DNA from: Methylorubrum aminovorans
Lineage (GTDB): Bacteria; Pseudomonadota; Alphaproteobacteria; Rhizobiales; Beijerinckiaceae
DNA: 64,000 nt
Assembly (NCBI RefSeq): GCF_022179725.1
Contig: NZ_BPRC01000018.1
Coordinates: 1-64,000 of the forward strand
Direction: 5' to 3'
Shown: one piece after another, positions 51,033 through 59,472 of the stretch
How the letters are laid out: every line of letters begins with the position of its first letter
How positions within the stretch are numbered: position 1 is the first letter of the stretch
The notes under the pieces: model-generated
What the model was told of the DNA's origin: nothing
The model's database searches: none
The model's input: the letters and a program-made list of their open reading frames with translations, nothing else
Made by a program: the position numbers and the translations under genes

Positions 51033-52169
51033 TCAGCGGCCGCTCATGCCGGCGCCGCCCTCGGTGCCGCCACGCGCGCCGGACTCTGTCCCGCCGCGCT
51101 GCGCACCGCCGCGGTTGCCGCCCGTGTTGCCCATGCCGCCGCCCTGCTCGGACGCGTTGCGAACGCCGCCGCGCTCGTTGCCCTCGCCGCGCATGCCGAC
51201 ATTGCGCATGCCCTCGCCGCCCCGGCCCTGCTCCATCGACCGGCCGCCGCGCTCGGTGCCGCGGGTCTGGTCGGAGGCGCGCATCTCATTGCGCATCTCG
51301 TTGCGCTCGCTGCCGCGGGTCTCGCTGCTGCGGCTGCGCAGGTCGGTGCGGGTCTCCGAGCCACGGATCTCGCTGCGCTCGCGGAAACCGGCATTGACCG
51401 TGCCGCCGCGCCGCTCGGTGGTCGAGACGGTGGTGGAGAGGCGGCGGTACTCGGGCGAGCCGTAGAGGACGCGCTGGCCGCGGATCGTCACGTAGCGGCG
51501 GGTCTCGCCGACGCTGACGAGGCGGCGATATTCCGGCGAGCCGTAGATCACCCGCTGGCCGCGGATGGTGACGTAGCGGCGCGGACCGGTGCTGCGGCGC
51601 TCGGTGACGATCAGGCGGCGGTATTCGGGCGAGCCGTACACGACGCGCTGGCCGCCGATGAACACGTAACGGCCCTCGCGGCGATAGCCGCCATCGACGG
51701 TGGTGGAGCGCACATCGGTGCGGCTGCTGACATGGGTGCGGTCGTGCGTGCGATCCTGGATCCGGTCGGTCCGCTCGGCGCGGGTGCGGCTGTCGCGGAT
51801 GGTGTCGCTGCGCTCGGCGCTGTCGCGGCCGGCCCGGCCGTCCATATTACGCTCCGATCCGCGCTCGCCCCGCGCCATGTCACCGCGCGCCGCCTCGCCC
51901 CGGCCGGCTGCGCCGCGGTCCTGATCGCCCCGCGCGGCGCTGCGTTCGGCGCCCATGGCGCTTCCGCCCCCGCGGGCCTCGCTGCCCCTCGCCTCGCCAC
52001 CCCTGGCTTCCATGCCGCCGCGCGCGCCGCCCGACAGGCCGGATTGTCCGCCGGACTGCTCGGTGCCGCCCCGCATGCCGCCGCGCTCAGATCCACCGGT
52101 GGCCGCGCTTTGAGCGTAGACCGACGTGCTCATCAGCAGCGCGGCAAGACCCATGGTAATCGTCTTCAT
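51033..52169 (-). CDS. Exported Arg/Gly-rich protein with three RYVTIRGQRV repeats
   Basis: A 378-residue protein. A signal peptide (MKTITMGLAALLMSTSVYAQ) is followed by a long Gly/Arg/Glu-rich region (ARGGEARGSEARGG), then three copies of a roughly 20-residue unit: GRYVFIGGQRVVYGSPEYRR, RRYVTIRGQRVIYGSPEYRR and RRYVTIRGQRVLYGSPEYRR, 32-34 residues apart, then another Gly/Arg-rich tail. It is strongly basic and likely periplasmic or surface-bound. I recognise no family; DUF1236-like proteins also use a short Tyr/Gly repeat. Confidence 0.65.
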   Translation of the reverse strand: MKTITMGLAALLMSTSVYAQSAATGGSERGGMRGGTEQSGGQSGLSGGARGGMEARGGEARGSEARGGGSAMGAERSAARGDQDRGAAGRGEAARGDMARGERGSERNMDGRAGRDSAERSDTIRDSRTRAERTDRIQDRTHDRTHVSSRTDVRSTTVDGGYRREGRYVFIGGQRVVYGSPEYRRLIVTERRSTGPRRYVTIRGQRVIYGSPEYRRLVSVGETRRYVTIRGQRVLYGSPEYRRLSTTVSTTERRGGTVNAGFRERSEIRGSETRTDLRSRSSETRGSERNEMRNEMRASDQTRGTERGGRSMEQGRGGEGMRNVGMRGEGNERGGVRNASEQGGGMGNTGGNRGGAQRGGTESGARGGTEGGAGMSGR

Positions 52170-52613
52170 GACGTTCCCTCCGAAACTTGAGACGCCTCAA
52201 AACGTCGCGAGTGTCGAAAGGGTTCTGCAAAAAACGACGTGAATGAAAAAAGTCTCGGCTCGCGTCTATGCGTTCGCTTATGGCAGCAAGCTTGGCTGTA
52301 AAGTGCAGAGCATTATGTGGATACGCTTTGCATCGAAGGTGCCGATCTGAGCAGGGTTCACGCCGGCGTGGCGGTCGAAGGGCCACGGTCGCCTGCCGCT
52401 TCGCTCAGGCCGTCGGCGCGGGTGTCGCATTTGACGAGAGACGGCGGGTTTTGCCGGCGGCCTGACCCTGGCACAGGTCTGCGAAGGCTCAAGCCTTGAC
52501 CGCTACGGACCAGCCCGGCGGCAGCACAAAGGGTGCGACCGTAGGACCGTTTCCTGACAGGTCAAACTGTGTGAAATGCGAGGCGAAAAACTCGCCAACT
52601 CTCGGCCACCATT
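52170..52613. other. Gene-free flank left of the right-hand element
   Basis: About 440 bp between the repeat-protein gene and the attachment-like site. Short open frames only; none looks coding. Should include the minus-strand promoter of the repeat protein. Confidence 0.35.
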
Positions 52614-52637
52614 AGGTTTTCCGCACCGGGAAAACCT
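52614..52637 (-). terminator. Hairpin directly after the tmRNA-like 3' end
   Basis: AGGTTTTCC / GGAAAACCT form a perfect 9-bp stem with a 6-nt loop. On the minus strand the hairpin starts exactly where the CAGCTCCACCA sequence ends, as expected for the terminator of a stable RNA gene. Confidence 0.5.
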
Positions 52638-52653
52638 GGTGGAGCTGAGGGGA
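52637..52653 (-). other. Candidate attachment site core (tmRNA 3'-end-like)
   Basis: On the minus strand the sequence is TCCCCTCAGCTCCACCA. CAGCTCCACCA is the conserved 3' end of tmRNA (ssrA), a favourite phage integration target. Further upstream on that strand a proper T loop is missing, so only the core is present. It lies 121 bp from the integrase start, consistent with attL of the right-hand element. Confidence 0.45.
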
Positions 52654-52773
52654 GACTTACCCAAGAATCCATTAACCCATTCTGCAACAACGAAGTCCCT
52701 GAGCTTGTTCTGCTTTGGGGTCTAGGGCATGGGTCTAACCCGGGTCCTGAGATGGGGCCGGTAGGGGTGATCG

Positions 52774-54228
52774 ATGCCGCGGGTCGTGCCGTCCGAGAGG
52801 GCCTATCTGGAACAACACGGTAAGGGCTGGCGCGTGTCCGTCAACGTGCCCGCGGCTGTCCGTGACATCATCGGCAAGCCCAAGCTCCGACACGATCTCG
52901 GCACGGATTCCCTGCGCACGGCCAACCTCCTGAAGGGACCCTACGTCGCGAAGTTCAAGCAGCAGATCGACGTCGCGCTCGCTTCGATCGGCAAGGCCAA
53001 GCAATCCCAGACCCGCGAGGCCATGGAGCTGGCGAAGTGGGCCCGGGAGGCGCGTGAGCGCAACGCCCCGCAGGCGGAGTGGGACGAGTACCACGCCATC
53101 ATCGCGGCGCGCACCGCGGAGATCCGCTCCCGCGACGCCGAGCCTGTCGTGCTCCCTGCCGACGACGAGGATGGCCCGAGCCTGGGCTGGAAGCTCCGCC
53201 CCCAGGCTGAGGCAGAGGCGCGCCGGTTCGGGCAGGTTGCCTACGGCAAGGGGACGCCAATCGCCGACTGGCACGAGGGCTACGTTGAGGCCTCGCAGGT
53301 TGCGCACCGCACCAAGGCCGACGACGAGCGCGCGCTCCGGCTCCTCCTGCAGTGGCTCGACGAGAACGGTGTCGACCCGCTCATCGAGCGCGTCGACACG
53401 ATGCGCGCTCATGCCTTCGCCGAGGACCTGCCGCGGCGCGCCGGGGTCGCCCCGGCGACGTGCAACAAGTACCTGTCGCGTCTGTCGAGCTACTGGCAGT
53501 ATCTCGCCAGGCGGGTCCCGGCGGCTGGCGTGAATCCCTGGGCTGGCGTCGGCCTAAAGGGGGCGCGGCCGAAGCCGGGCGAGGAGGAGCGGCCGTTCAC
53601 GGACGCCGAAATCGCCCGGCTCCTCACCGGTCCGGCGCCGGCGAAGCTGCTCGACCTGATGATGATCGGGGCTCTCACGGGCGCCCGGCTCGACGCGATC
53701 GTCGACCTGCGGGTCTGCGACACCGACTCGGACTGCCTCCTGTTCCAGCCCCGGAAGAAGGAGACTCACGCGAGGTTCGTCCCCGTGCACCCGGACCTGG
53801 CACCTGTGATCGCTCGCCGGATCGAGGGCAAGGGCCCCTATGACGACCTGTTCACGGAGTATCCACCGGTTCGGAAGGAGGGCTCCATGCGCGAGCGCTC
53901 GTTCAAGGCCTCGAACAACTTCACGGACTACCGGCGCGAAGTTGGGGTCGACGATGTGGTCGAGGGAAAGCGGCGCTCGCTGGTGAACTTCCACTCCTTC
54001 CGGCGCTGGTTCATCAGCCGCATGGAGCAGGCCGGGGTCGAGGACGAGCTCATCGCCGCGATCGTCGGGCATAAGCGCGGCAGCATCACTCTCGACGTTT
54101 ACAGCGAGGGGCCGGACATGCGCCGGGCCCAGGAGGCGATCACCAAGCTGAGGCTCCCCCCGCTCGACGGCTCGCCGATCCGCGAGGTCCAGAGCTTGCG
54201 CGCCCGCGCCCGCCGGAGGCCATCATGA
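52774..54228 (+). CDS. Tyrosine recombinase (integrase) of the right-hand element
   Basis: A 484-residue integrase, ATG 52774. An N-terminal DUF6538-like segment (YLEQHGKGWRVSVNVPAAVRD) is followed by a SAM-like core-binding domain (about 165-265) and the catalytic domain. Catalytic residues are Arg in TGARLDAIVDLR, His-x-x-Arg in FHSFRRWFISRM, His in VGHKRGS and Tyr in LDVYSEG. It is longer than the integrase at 6069 and not closely related to it. It sits next to the tmRNA-like core at 52637, so it is the probable mobiliser of the region to the right. Confidence 0.88.
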   Translation: MPRVVPSERAYLEQHGKGWRVSVNVPAAVRDIIGKPKLRHDLGTDSLRTANLLKGPYVAKFKQQIDVALASIGKAKQSQTREAMELAKWAREARERNAPQAEWDEYHAIIAARTAEIRSRDAEPVVLPADDEDGPSLGWKLRPQAEAEARRFGQVAYGKGTPIADWHEGYVEASQVAHRTKADDERALRLLLQWLDENGVDPLIERVDTMRAHAFAEDLPRRAGVAPATCNKYLSRLSSYWQYLARRVPAAGVNPWAGVGLKGARPKPGEEERPFTDAEIARLLTGPAPAKLLDLMMIGALTGARLDAIVDLRVCDTDSDCLLFQPRKKETHARFVPVHPDLAPVIARRIEGKGPYDDLFTEYPPVRKEGSMRERSFKASNNFTDYRREVGVDDVVEGKRRSLVNFHSFRRWFISRMEQAGVEDELIAAIVGHKRGSITLDVYSEGPDMRRAQEAITKLRLPPLDGSPIREVQSLRARARRRPS

Positions 54229-54317
54229 AACTGATAGGCCACCCCCTCCCCCGACCCGTCCATTCGAGGCCCTGAGAGCGCACCACGCCGGGGCCTACCC
54301 AAAAAATCGAGGCCTCC

Positions 54318-54890
54318 ATGTCGATCATGCTGACCGCCGACGGCCATTTCGGCCATGCCGCCATCGCCCGCCTCTCTGGGCGTCCCTTCAGCGATCGGGA
54401 CGCCACCGCGATGAACGAGCACCTCATCGCGGCCTGGAATGCGCGCGTCCGCCCCGGCGATGACGTCTGGCACCTTGGGGACTTCGCCCTGAACCTGAAG
54501 CCGGCCCAGCTGCGGGAGATCTTCGACCGCCTCAACGGGACCAAGAGACTGTGTCGAGGGAATCACGACCACGAGGCGACCCTTGCCCTCCCCTGGGCCG
54601 AACCGCCGCGCGACCTCGTCGAGGTGGCGATGGACGGCCGCCGATGGGTCCTGTCGCATTACCCCATGCGCGCGTGGCGGGGCAGCATGGGGAGTGCGAT
54701 CCACTGCTACGGGCACGTCCATAACCTGATGGCGCCGACGCGGCAGAGCCTTGACGTCGGTGTCGATGCCTGGGACCTGCAGCCGGTCAGCCTCGGCGAG
54801 ATCATCGCCCGTCTGGAGCGGTCCGAGATCGAGCCGGAGGAGCAGCGCCTCGTGCGCGAGAAGCGAGGCGGCCCAGTCGACGAGGGCTAG
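54318..54890 (+). CDS. Calcineurin-like metallophosphoesterase
   Basis: A 190-residue enzyme with the dimetal motifs TADGHFGH (D-x-H), WHLGDFAL (GD), RGNHDHE (GNHD), LSHYPM and HCYGHVHN (GHxH). Small stand-alone members of this kind occur in phages and islands and hydrolyse phosphodiesters; the real substrate is unknown. Its last codons overlap the convergent gene ending at 54887. Confidence 0.85.
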   Translation: MSIMLTADGHFGHAAIARLSGRPFSDRDATAMNEHLIAAWNARVRPGDDVWHLGDFALNLKPAQLREIFDRLNGTKRLCRGNHDHEATLALPWAEPPRDLVEVAMDGRRWVLSHYPMRAWRGSMGSAIHCYGHVHNLMAPTRQSLDVGVDAWDLQPVSLGEIIARLERSEIEPEEQRLVREKRGGPVDEG

Positions 54891-55465
54891 CGGTAGACGA
54901 TGCTGCGCCAGCAGTGGGCGTTCTCCTCCGCGAACTTGGAGCGCCAGCCAGTCGGCGGGGCTGGCTCGGGCTCCGGCTCGTGCTCCGGCTCGCGACGGGG
55001 GACCAGCCCCGCGTCGACCATCAGATAGGGGGCGTCGATGTCGAATGCCGGCCCGTCGTCCGGGGCAGCCTCCGCCGCGGCCGGCTCGGACTCCTGCACG
55101 GACTCCTCTGGCGCGTCGGGCTCGCCCTGGGCCGGCGAGTTGCCCTCGTCCTCCATCTCGGCAATCTCGGCGTCGAGGGCGCCAGCCCGCTCGCGCAGGT
55201 CGGCCGCCGCCGCGGCGGCGATCTCCGGTAGGGCGGCCATCACCCAAAGGGGCACTGGCTTCATGTCGGCTGTCGTGAGGAACCACTGCGCAATCCGGGC
55301 GCGCCCGATCTCCCTGCCCGTGACGGCCTTGATCGCCTCGGCCATGTCGGGATGCCAGTTCCGGCGCTTGCCGAAGGCGGCGTCTCCGACCGCACCGACG
55401 TGATCGCGGCGCCGGGTGCGCTCGGCCTCGGTGGTGAACTCCCGTGCTCCCATGGATTTCCCCAT
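54887..55465 (-). CDS. Element protein of unknown function with DNA-binding-like N-terminus
   Basis: A 192-residue protein (ATG 55465, or ATG 55453). The N-terminal region has helices (WHPDMAEAIKAVTGREIGR, ARIAQWFLTTADMKPVPLW) that look like a lambda-repressor-type or Cox-like HTH. Then comes an acidic Glu/Pro/Ala-rich linker (EPEHEPEPEPAPP) and a short aromatic C-terminus. No family recognised. Perhaps a regulator of the element. Confidence 0.55.
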   Translation of the reverse strand: MGKSMGAREFTTEAERTRRRDHVGAVGDAAFGKRRNWHPDMAEAIKAVTGREIGRARIAQWFLTTADMKPVPLWVMAALPEIAAAAAADLRERAGALDAEIAEMEDEGNSPAQGEPDAPEESVQESEPAAAEAAPDDGPAFDIDAPYLMVDAGLVPRREPEHEPEPEPAPPTGWRSKFAEENAHCWRSIVYR

Positions 55466-55540
55466 GATGTGCGACCCCGGGGACGGTGCCCCGGGGTGAA
55501 CGGATCGTATCACTGAACCTTGCCGAGTGAACAGGAGCGT

Positions 55541-56083
55541 TCACTCGTCATCGAGCAACCCCAAGGCGGTGAGGATCGGCTTCCGCACCAGTTCCCGCCC
55601 CTTCACAAGCCCCTTGGAAAAGGCGCGGTCGTGGATCGCGAGGGCCCAGTGCACGTCCTGGGGCCGCATCGTCCGCGGAACGTGGAACAGGATCCCGTCA
55701 TCCTCGTCGCAGACCTCGTAGTGCCGGCCATCGCTCCAATCGAATTCGAGCGTCCGCCCGGCGTCCAGCGGTCCGACTGCCTCGACCGCCATGGCGAAGG
55801 TCACGCGGAGGTGGGCTTGATCGACGAGCTGCCGGGCCGAGACGATCTCGGCGCTCGTGCCACCGCGCCGCTTGACCTCTTGGACGCGCTGCTCGGCCTG
55901 CTGGAGCCAGCCGCGGGCCTGCTCCTCGGCGGTCAGCTCCAGGTACGTTGGCTCGGGCTCCGTCGGGACCGGGGTGTGGCCTTCGAGCAGGTTGTGCAGA
56001 TCATAGTCGGAGAGGCCGGTCAGGGTGCAGCAGGCGAGGATGCCGGCGTGCGACAGGCCAGGGGCCGGGGTGCAGAACAACAT
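55541..56083 (-). CDS. Hypothetical element protein
   Basis: A 180-residue protein, ATG 56083 (MLFCTPAPG). There is a helical N-terminus (HAGILACCTLTGLSDYDLHNLLEG), then a coiled-coil-like stretch (AEEQARGWLQQAEQRVQEVKRRGG) and a beta-rich C-terminal half (LEFDWSDGRHYEVCDEDDGILFH). Composition and spacing fit the neighbouring minus-strand element genes. No recognised domain. Confidence 0.5.
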   Translation of the reverse strand: MLFCTPAPGLSHAGILACCTLTGLSDYDLHNLLEGHTPVPTEPEPTYLELTAEEQARGWLQQAEQRVQEVKRRGGTSAEIVSARQLVDQAHLRVTFAMAVEAVGPLDAGRTLEFDWSDGRHYEVCDEDDGILFHVPRTMRPQDVHWALAIHDRAFSKGLVKGRELVRKPILTALGLLDDE

Positions 56084-56200
56084 AGGCGATCCTATCGGGT
56101 TGGGTCCTCTCACGAGGGAGGCGTGCCGGCCCTCGTCGGGACCGTTCTTGAATCGAGCGGCCCGGAGAAGGGCCGGGGCTCGAGGCCCCGGCTGTCGTCG

Positions 56201-56665
56201 TCAGGCCTGGGCGCGCCAGTCTGCGAGTTCGGCGTCGATCGCAGCGGCGACGGCCTTGCGCAGGGCCGGGCGGGCCTCGACGTCGTCGGACCAGTCGGCG
56301 TCCTCGGCGTAAGCGTCGATCGCGTTCTCGCCGGTCCAGCTGTCGAGGCTCGACCCGTTGTCGATGCTCTCGCCGACGACCCCCAGGATTTCCTCGGCGA
56401 TGTCGACGGCGTCCGCCTCGTCGGTCGTGCACTGGAGCGTCTGCGCCCCCACGGTGATCTCGCTCCACTTGGCCGGCGCACCCGCGCTGAGGACCAGGTT
56501 GTGCAGGGTTTCCGTGGCCGGCACAGCGTCCCAGACCTCGGAGGCCGGCTTGCCGCTCGAGTTGCCCCAGCGCACCGCGTCGTCGATGGCCGCTTGGGCA
56601 GTCGTCCCAGCGCCGAAGATCGCGGTGCGGTGCTGGGCGGGGACGGCGATGAAGAACGTCGTCAC
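56201..56665 (-). CDS. Hypothetical acidic element protein
   Basis: A 154-residue acidic protein, ATG 56665 (MTTFFIAVPAQHRTAIFG), with a regular alpha/beta pattern: TTAQAAIDDAVRWGN, LQCTTDEADAVDIAEEIL, then an acidic loop and a helix (ALRKAVAAAIDAELADW). The acidic surface might indicate a DNA-mimic (for example anti-restriction) protein, but nothing specific supports this. Confidence 0.5.
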   Translation of the reverse strand: MTTFFIAVPAQHRTAIFGAGTTAQAAIDDAVRWGNSSGKPASEVWDAVPATETLHNLVLSAGAPAKWSEITVGAQTLQCTTDEADAVDIAEEILGVVGESIDNGSSLDSWTGENAIDAYAEDADWSDDVEARPALRKAVAAAIDAELADWRAQA

Positions 56666-56787
56666 GTTGCTGTTTCCTGTGTTGCTGGCCCGGAGGGGGC
56701 GGGCTTGTCGTTGTTGGCCCCTCGTCGAGCCGCCTTGTCATGGAGGCGGCTGGAGGAAGGGCCGGGGCTGCTGCCCCGGCGGCTGGC

Positions 56788-57009
56788 TCAGAACGTCAGG
56801 TCCAGGGGCTCTCCGTGGAGGGGGAGGAGGACCTTGGGGAGGGGGCGGTCCCGGAACTCGGAGTCGGTGACCTGGCGCATCAGGGCGTCCCAGGCCTCGG
56901 CCGAGGGCTCCGTCCACTCGCCGGCGAGCTCGGGGAAGAAGCTGGGGAGGTCGAGGTCGAAGCTGAGGTCGAGGGCCTCCTTGGCGGCAGCGGCCGGAGG
57001 CTGGGTCAT
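56788..57009 (-). CDS. Small hypothetical element protein
   Basis: A 73-residue protein. ATG 57009 follows AAGGAGCCCCCCG. It has an acidic middle (LSFDLDLPSFFPELAGEW), a helix (SAEAWDALMRQVTDSEF) and a basic-hydrophobic C-terminus (PLPKVLLPLHGEPLDLTF). It precedes the 56665 gene on the same strand. Function unknown. Confidence 0.5.
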   Translation of the reverse strand: MTQPPAAAAKEALDLSFDLDLPSFFPELAGEWTEPSAEAWDALMRQVTDSEFRDRPLPKVLLPLHGEPLDLTF

Positions 57010-57101
57010 CGGGGGGCTCCTTGAGGGGAGACCTTCTGTCGCCTTGGTGAACAAGATCGTTCACTGAACCTTTGCCGGCAAGTTTCAGTGAACTAATTCG
57101 T

Positions 57102-57581
57102 TCACCTCTCTTCGCGGGGCTTCGGGGTGGCGACGCCGATCGCGAAGGCGTTGCGCCACTTCTTCAAGAGCGCTGGATCGGCCTTGCCACGCTCAATACG
57201 ATTGAGTGCTTTCGTCGCGAGATACGTCGAGCAGGTCGGCGCCTTCGACCAGCGCCACTGCTGAATCGCGTACGCCTGCCGGTCGAGGAGCGGGTCCGCG
57301 TAGATGCCCCTCTCGGGGATCGGCTCCATCCCGAGGATGTCGAGCATGTCTCCGGCGGGAGGCTCGCGCCCTTCGAGCACGGCCGCGAGGGTCTCCGGCG
57401 TGCAGCCGAGCTGGCCTGCCCAGACATCGACGCCTTCCGTCTCCGAGAGCGCTTCGATCATCACGAGGCGCAGCTCCTCCGCGGTTGGCTCGTAGTCCTC
57501 GTGACGGCCCGCCGCCTCATCCTGGAACTGCATGATGAGGCGGCGGGCCGAGTCGGGGTGGAACGGCATGTAGTCGGTCAC
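57102..57581 (-). CDS. Element protein with XRE-like helix-turn-helix character
   Basis: A 159-residue protein. GTG 57581 has AGGAG 7 bp upstream. N-terminal helices (ARRLIMQFQDEAAGR, EELRLVMIEALSETEG) lead to WAGQLGCTPETLAAVLEGREP, which fits the recognition turn of an XRE-type HTH. The C-terminal part (IQQWRWSKAPTCSTYLATKALNRIERG) is again helical. It may regulate the minus-strand element genes. Confidence 0.5.
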   Translation of the reverse strand: MTDYMPFHPDSARRLIMQFQDEAAGRHEDYEPTAEELRLVMIEALSETEGVDVWAGQLGCTPETLAAVLEGREPPAGDMLDILGMEPIPERGIYADPLLDRQAYAIQQWRWSKAPTCSTYLATKALNRIERGKADPALLKKWRNAFAIGVATPKPREER

Positions 57582-57660
57582 GTCAGCTCTCCTAGTTGAG
57601 GGGGGGCAGCGGTTATCGAGGTCGGGTCGCGCATGCCGGCGACGCCGGCCCATTCGGCTA

Positions 57661-57945
57661 TCAGGGCGAATGCGAGGTAGTCGGGCATCCAGACGGAAAG
57701 CCACAGGAGCGGGTCCTCGTGCGGCTAGACGGGCGCCACGCCGACGGCCCACGGACGACCGCCGAGATGAAGACCTCACGGGAGCGCCGCTCGCCGCGGT
57801 CGCGCTCGCGCAAGCCGAGCTGCTCGGATAGGTACCGAACAGCATGCTCACCGACCCCGACCGCGCGGGCGACCGCAGGGTAGCTCTCCCCTGCCGTGAA
57901 GCGGCGCCGCAGCTCCGCGGCGGGCATTCTGAATTCGGGCCACAT
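57661..57945 (-). CDS. Small HTH protein of the element
   Basis: A 94-residue predicted protein, ATG 57945 with GAGGGG upstream. The first 55 residues (FRMPAAELRRRFTAGESYPAVARAVGVGEHAVRYLSEQLG) form a clear helix-turn-helix of the RNA-polymerase-sigma-4/homeo-like kind. The C-terminal 40 residues are Ser/Arg-rich and lack structure, so the gene may be frameshifted. Possible regulator. Confidence 0.4.
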   Translation of the reverse strand: MWPEFRMPAAELRRRFTAGESYPAVARAVGVGEHAVRYLSEQLGLRERDRGERRSREVFISAVVRGPSAWRPSSRTRTRSCGFPSGCPTTSHSP

Positions 57946-58217
57946 TCTCTCCACCCCTCGATTGATCGCCCTGCAGGATTCGCTTGGCTCTTCTGCCGAC
58001 GAGGGTATACTGGGTCCAAAGATGGGTCGTGGTCAACTAACGCGTGAAGGGATGATTGCCGATAGGTGAATCAATCAGCTTGAGCCCAAGCCAGGCGGTG
58101 CGGGTGGTCCTGCGGGCCGGGACGACCGTGCGCCGCGTGGATACTTGCATGTGACGCACGCACGCTCTGGGCAGAGGGGACGGCATCGGGCCGATTCCCC
58201 GCCAGAGAACCGATCAC

Positions 58218-59060
58218 ATGAACTTCTTCGCCCGCCTCTTCGCCTCGATCGCCCGCGCCATGAGCGGCGCCTGGCACTTCATGTCGGACGCCTTCGAGGA
58301 GGCGGTCTCCCCCGCCACCCGACGCCTGCCCTGGCTCCGGGACCGCGCCCGCGCCGCCGGCCGCCTCGCCGGCCAGGGCGCCTCCGTCGCCGCGGACGCC
58401 GCGGCGGTGACCGCCGAGGTCGCGCTGAAGGCGCCCGGCGCCGTCGCCCGCGAGCTCGGATCGGTCGTCGGCTCGATGCTCCCGTCGCCCCAGATCAGCG
58501 GCCGGGCCTTGGCCGAGGGCGCTGCGGTCACAGACGACGAACTCAAGCGCATCGCGGAGGCGGCCGGCAACGACGACGGCTTCTTCGAGCGGCAGCGCCC
58601 CCGGGTCGGCCATGGGCACTTCCTGCAGCACGCGGTTGAGGCGTACCGCGACGGCGGCGTGAAGGCGCTCGCTCCCCATATCCAGTGGATCTCGGAGCCC
58701 GCGGCCGAGTGGATCTGCGAGCTCTCGCACCTGCAGATCGAGACGGCTCTCGCGATGGCGCCGGACGCCCTGAAGCGGCACGTGATGCCCGAGAAGGCGT
58801 CGGATGTCTCGCCTCTCCTGCCCACACTGCTGCCGGTCGGCCCGGCGCCAAAGGTCGATCCCACCTTGGTCACCGAGGAGATGAAAGCCGACATTCTCGC
58901 GAGGGCCAAGCGCAGCATGGCCAGTGACCGGGCGGGCGTGGCCGAGATGATGAAGCGCGGACCCTCCGCCACGCCGGCCCGCCCGGAGCCCCGCTTCGAC
59001 GGGACCGCGGACGAGATGCCTCGGTACGCCCGAGGCTACCGCCCGCGGGGCACCTACTGA
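58218..59060 (+). CDS. Hypothetical element protein of 280 residues
   Basis: ATG 58218. The N-terminus (MNFFARLFASIARAMSGAWHFM) looks like an amphipathic helix rather than a cleaved signal. A long Ala-rich helical region follows (RAAGRLAGQGASVAADAAAV), then a domain with DDGFFERQRPRVGHGHFLQHAVEAYRDGG, and an Arg/Pro-rich C-terminus. A strong terminator follows. It is the only rightward gene between 54890 and 63862. Function unknown; membrane association is possible. Confidence 0.55.
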   Translation: MNFFARLFASIARAMSGAWHFMSDAFEEAVSPATRRLPWLRDRARAAGRLAGQGASVAADAAAVTAEVALKAPGAVARELGSVVGSMLPSPQISGRALAEGAAVTDDELKRIAEAAGNDDGFFERQRPRVGHGHFLQHAVEAYRDGGVKALAPHIQWISEPAAEWICELSHLQIETALAMAPDALKRHVMPEKASDVSPLLPTLLPVGPAPKVDPTLVTEEMKADILARAKRSMASDRAGVAEMMKRGPSATPARPEPRFDGTADEMPRYARGYRPRGTY

Positions 59061-59086
59061 ACCATCCAGAGATTCCTGAACGAGAA

Positions 59087-59123
59087 GGGCCCGCCGGGAT
59101 GACCGGCGGGCCCTTTCCTTTGC
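59087..59123 (+). terminator. Strong intrinsic terminator
   Basis: GGGCCCGCCGG-GATGA-CCGGCGGGCCC, a perfect 11-bp stem (59087-59113), is followed by TTTCCTTT. It ends transcription of the gene at 58218. Confidence 0.9.
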
Positions 59124-59139
59124 GCGGCCCCCCGGCCTG

Positions 59140-59472
59140 TCAGGCGACGCCGCAGATCTCCTTCAGCCCGGCGGTCAGGCTTCGCTCGGCGCGGAGAGCC
59201 TCGCGGAGCAGCCGGATCTCGCGCTTCGCTCCCGCAGCCTCCTCCTCGGCCTCAGCGGCGCGGGCCTCGGCGGCGGCCGCTCGGCGCAGGGCGGCGACCT
59301 GACCGAGCCGAGCCTCCCGAAGGCGGGCGGCGACGTCGGCGACGGCGTTCGTCTCGCGGCGCTGCTCGCGCTTGATGTCGGCCATGGCGCGCTGGACCCC
59401 GAGGTGGGCGAACGCGCCGACCATGCCGAGGCGGCTGCCTGCGTCGAGGCTGATGTCGGTCGCGATGCTCAT
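59140..59472 (-). CDS. Hypothetical coiled-coil element protein
   Basis: A 110-residue protein, ATG 59472. After a Gly-containing N-terminus (RLGMVGAFAHLGVQRAM) the rest is one long charged Ala-rich coiled coil (AALRRAAAAEARAAEAEEEA, KREIRLLREALRAERSL). Similar in style to the protein at 60675. Function unknown; it could be a structural or phage-morphogenesis remnant. Confidence 0.5.
   Translation of the reverse strand: MSIATDISLDAGSRLGMVGAFAHLGVQRAMADIKREQRRETNAVADVAARLREARLGQVAALRRAAAAEARAAEAEEEAAGAKREIRLLREALRAERSLTAGLKEICGVA

Noticed and set aside
51033..52169. Reading the Gly/Arg-rich repeat region as a non-coding simple repeat
   Set aside because: A signal peptide, a single uninterrupted frame and conserved repeat modules support a real protein on the minus strand.
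52560..52700. A complete tmRNA or permuted two-piece tmRNA gene
   Set aside because: Only the CAGCTCCACCA end and a following hairpin are present; a 5' acceptor strand, T loop and tag reading frame are missing, so it is treated as an attachment core.
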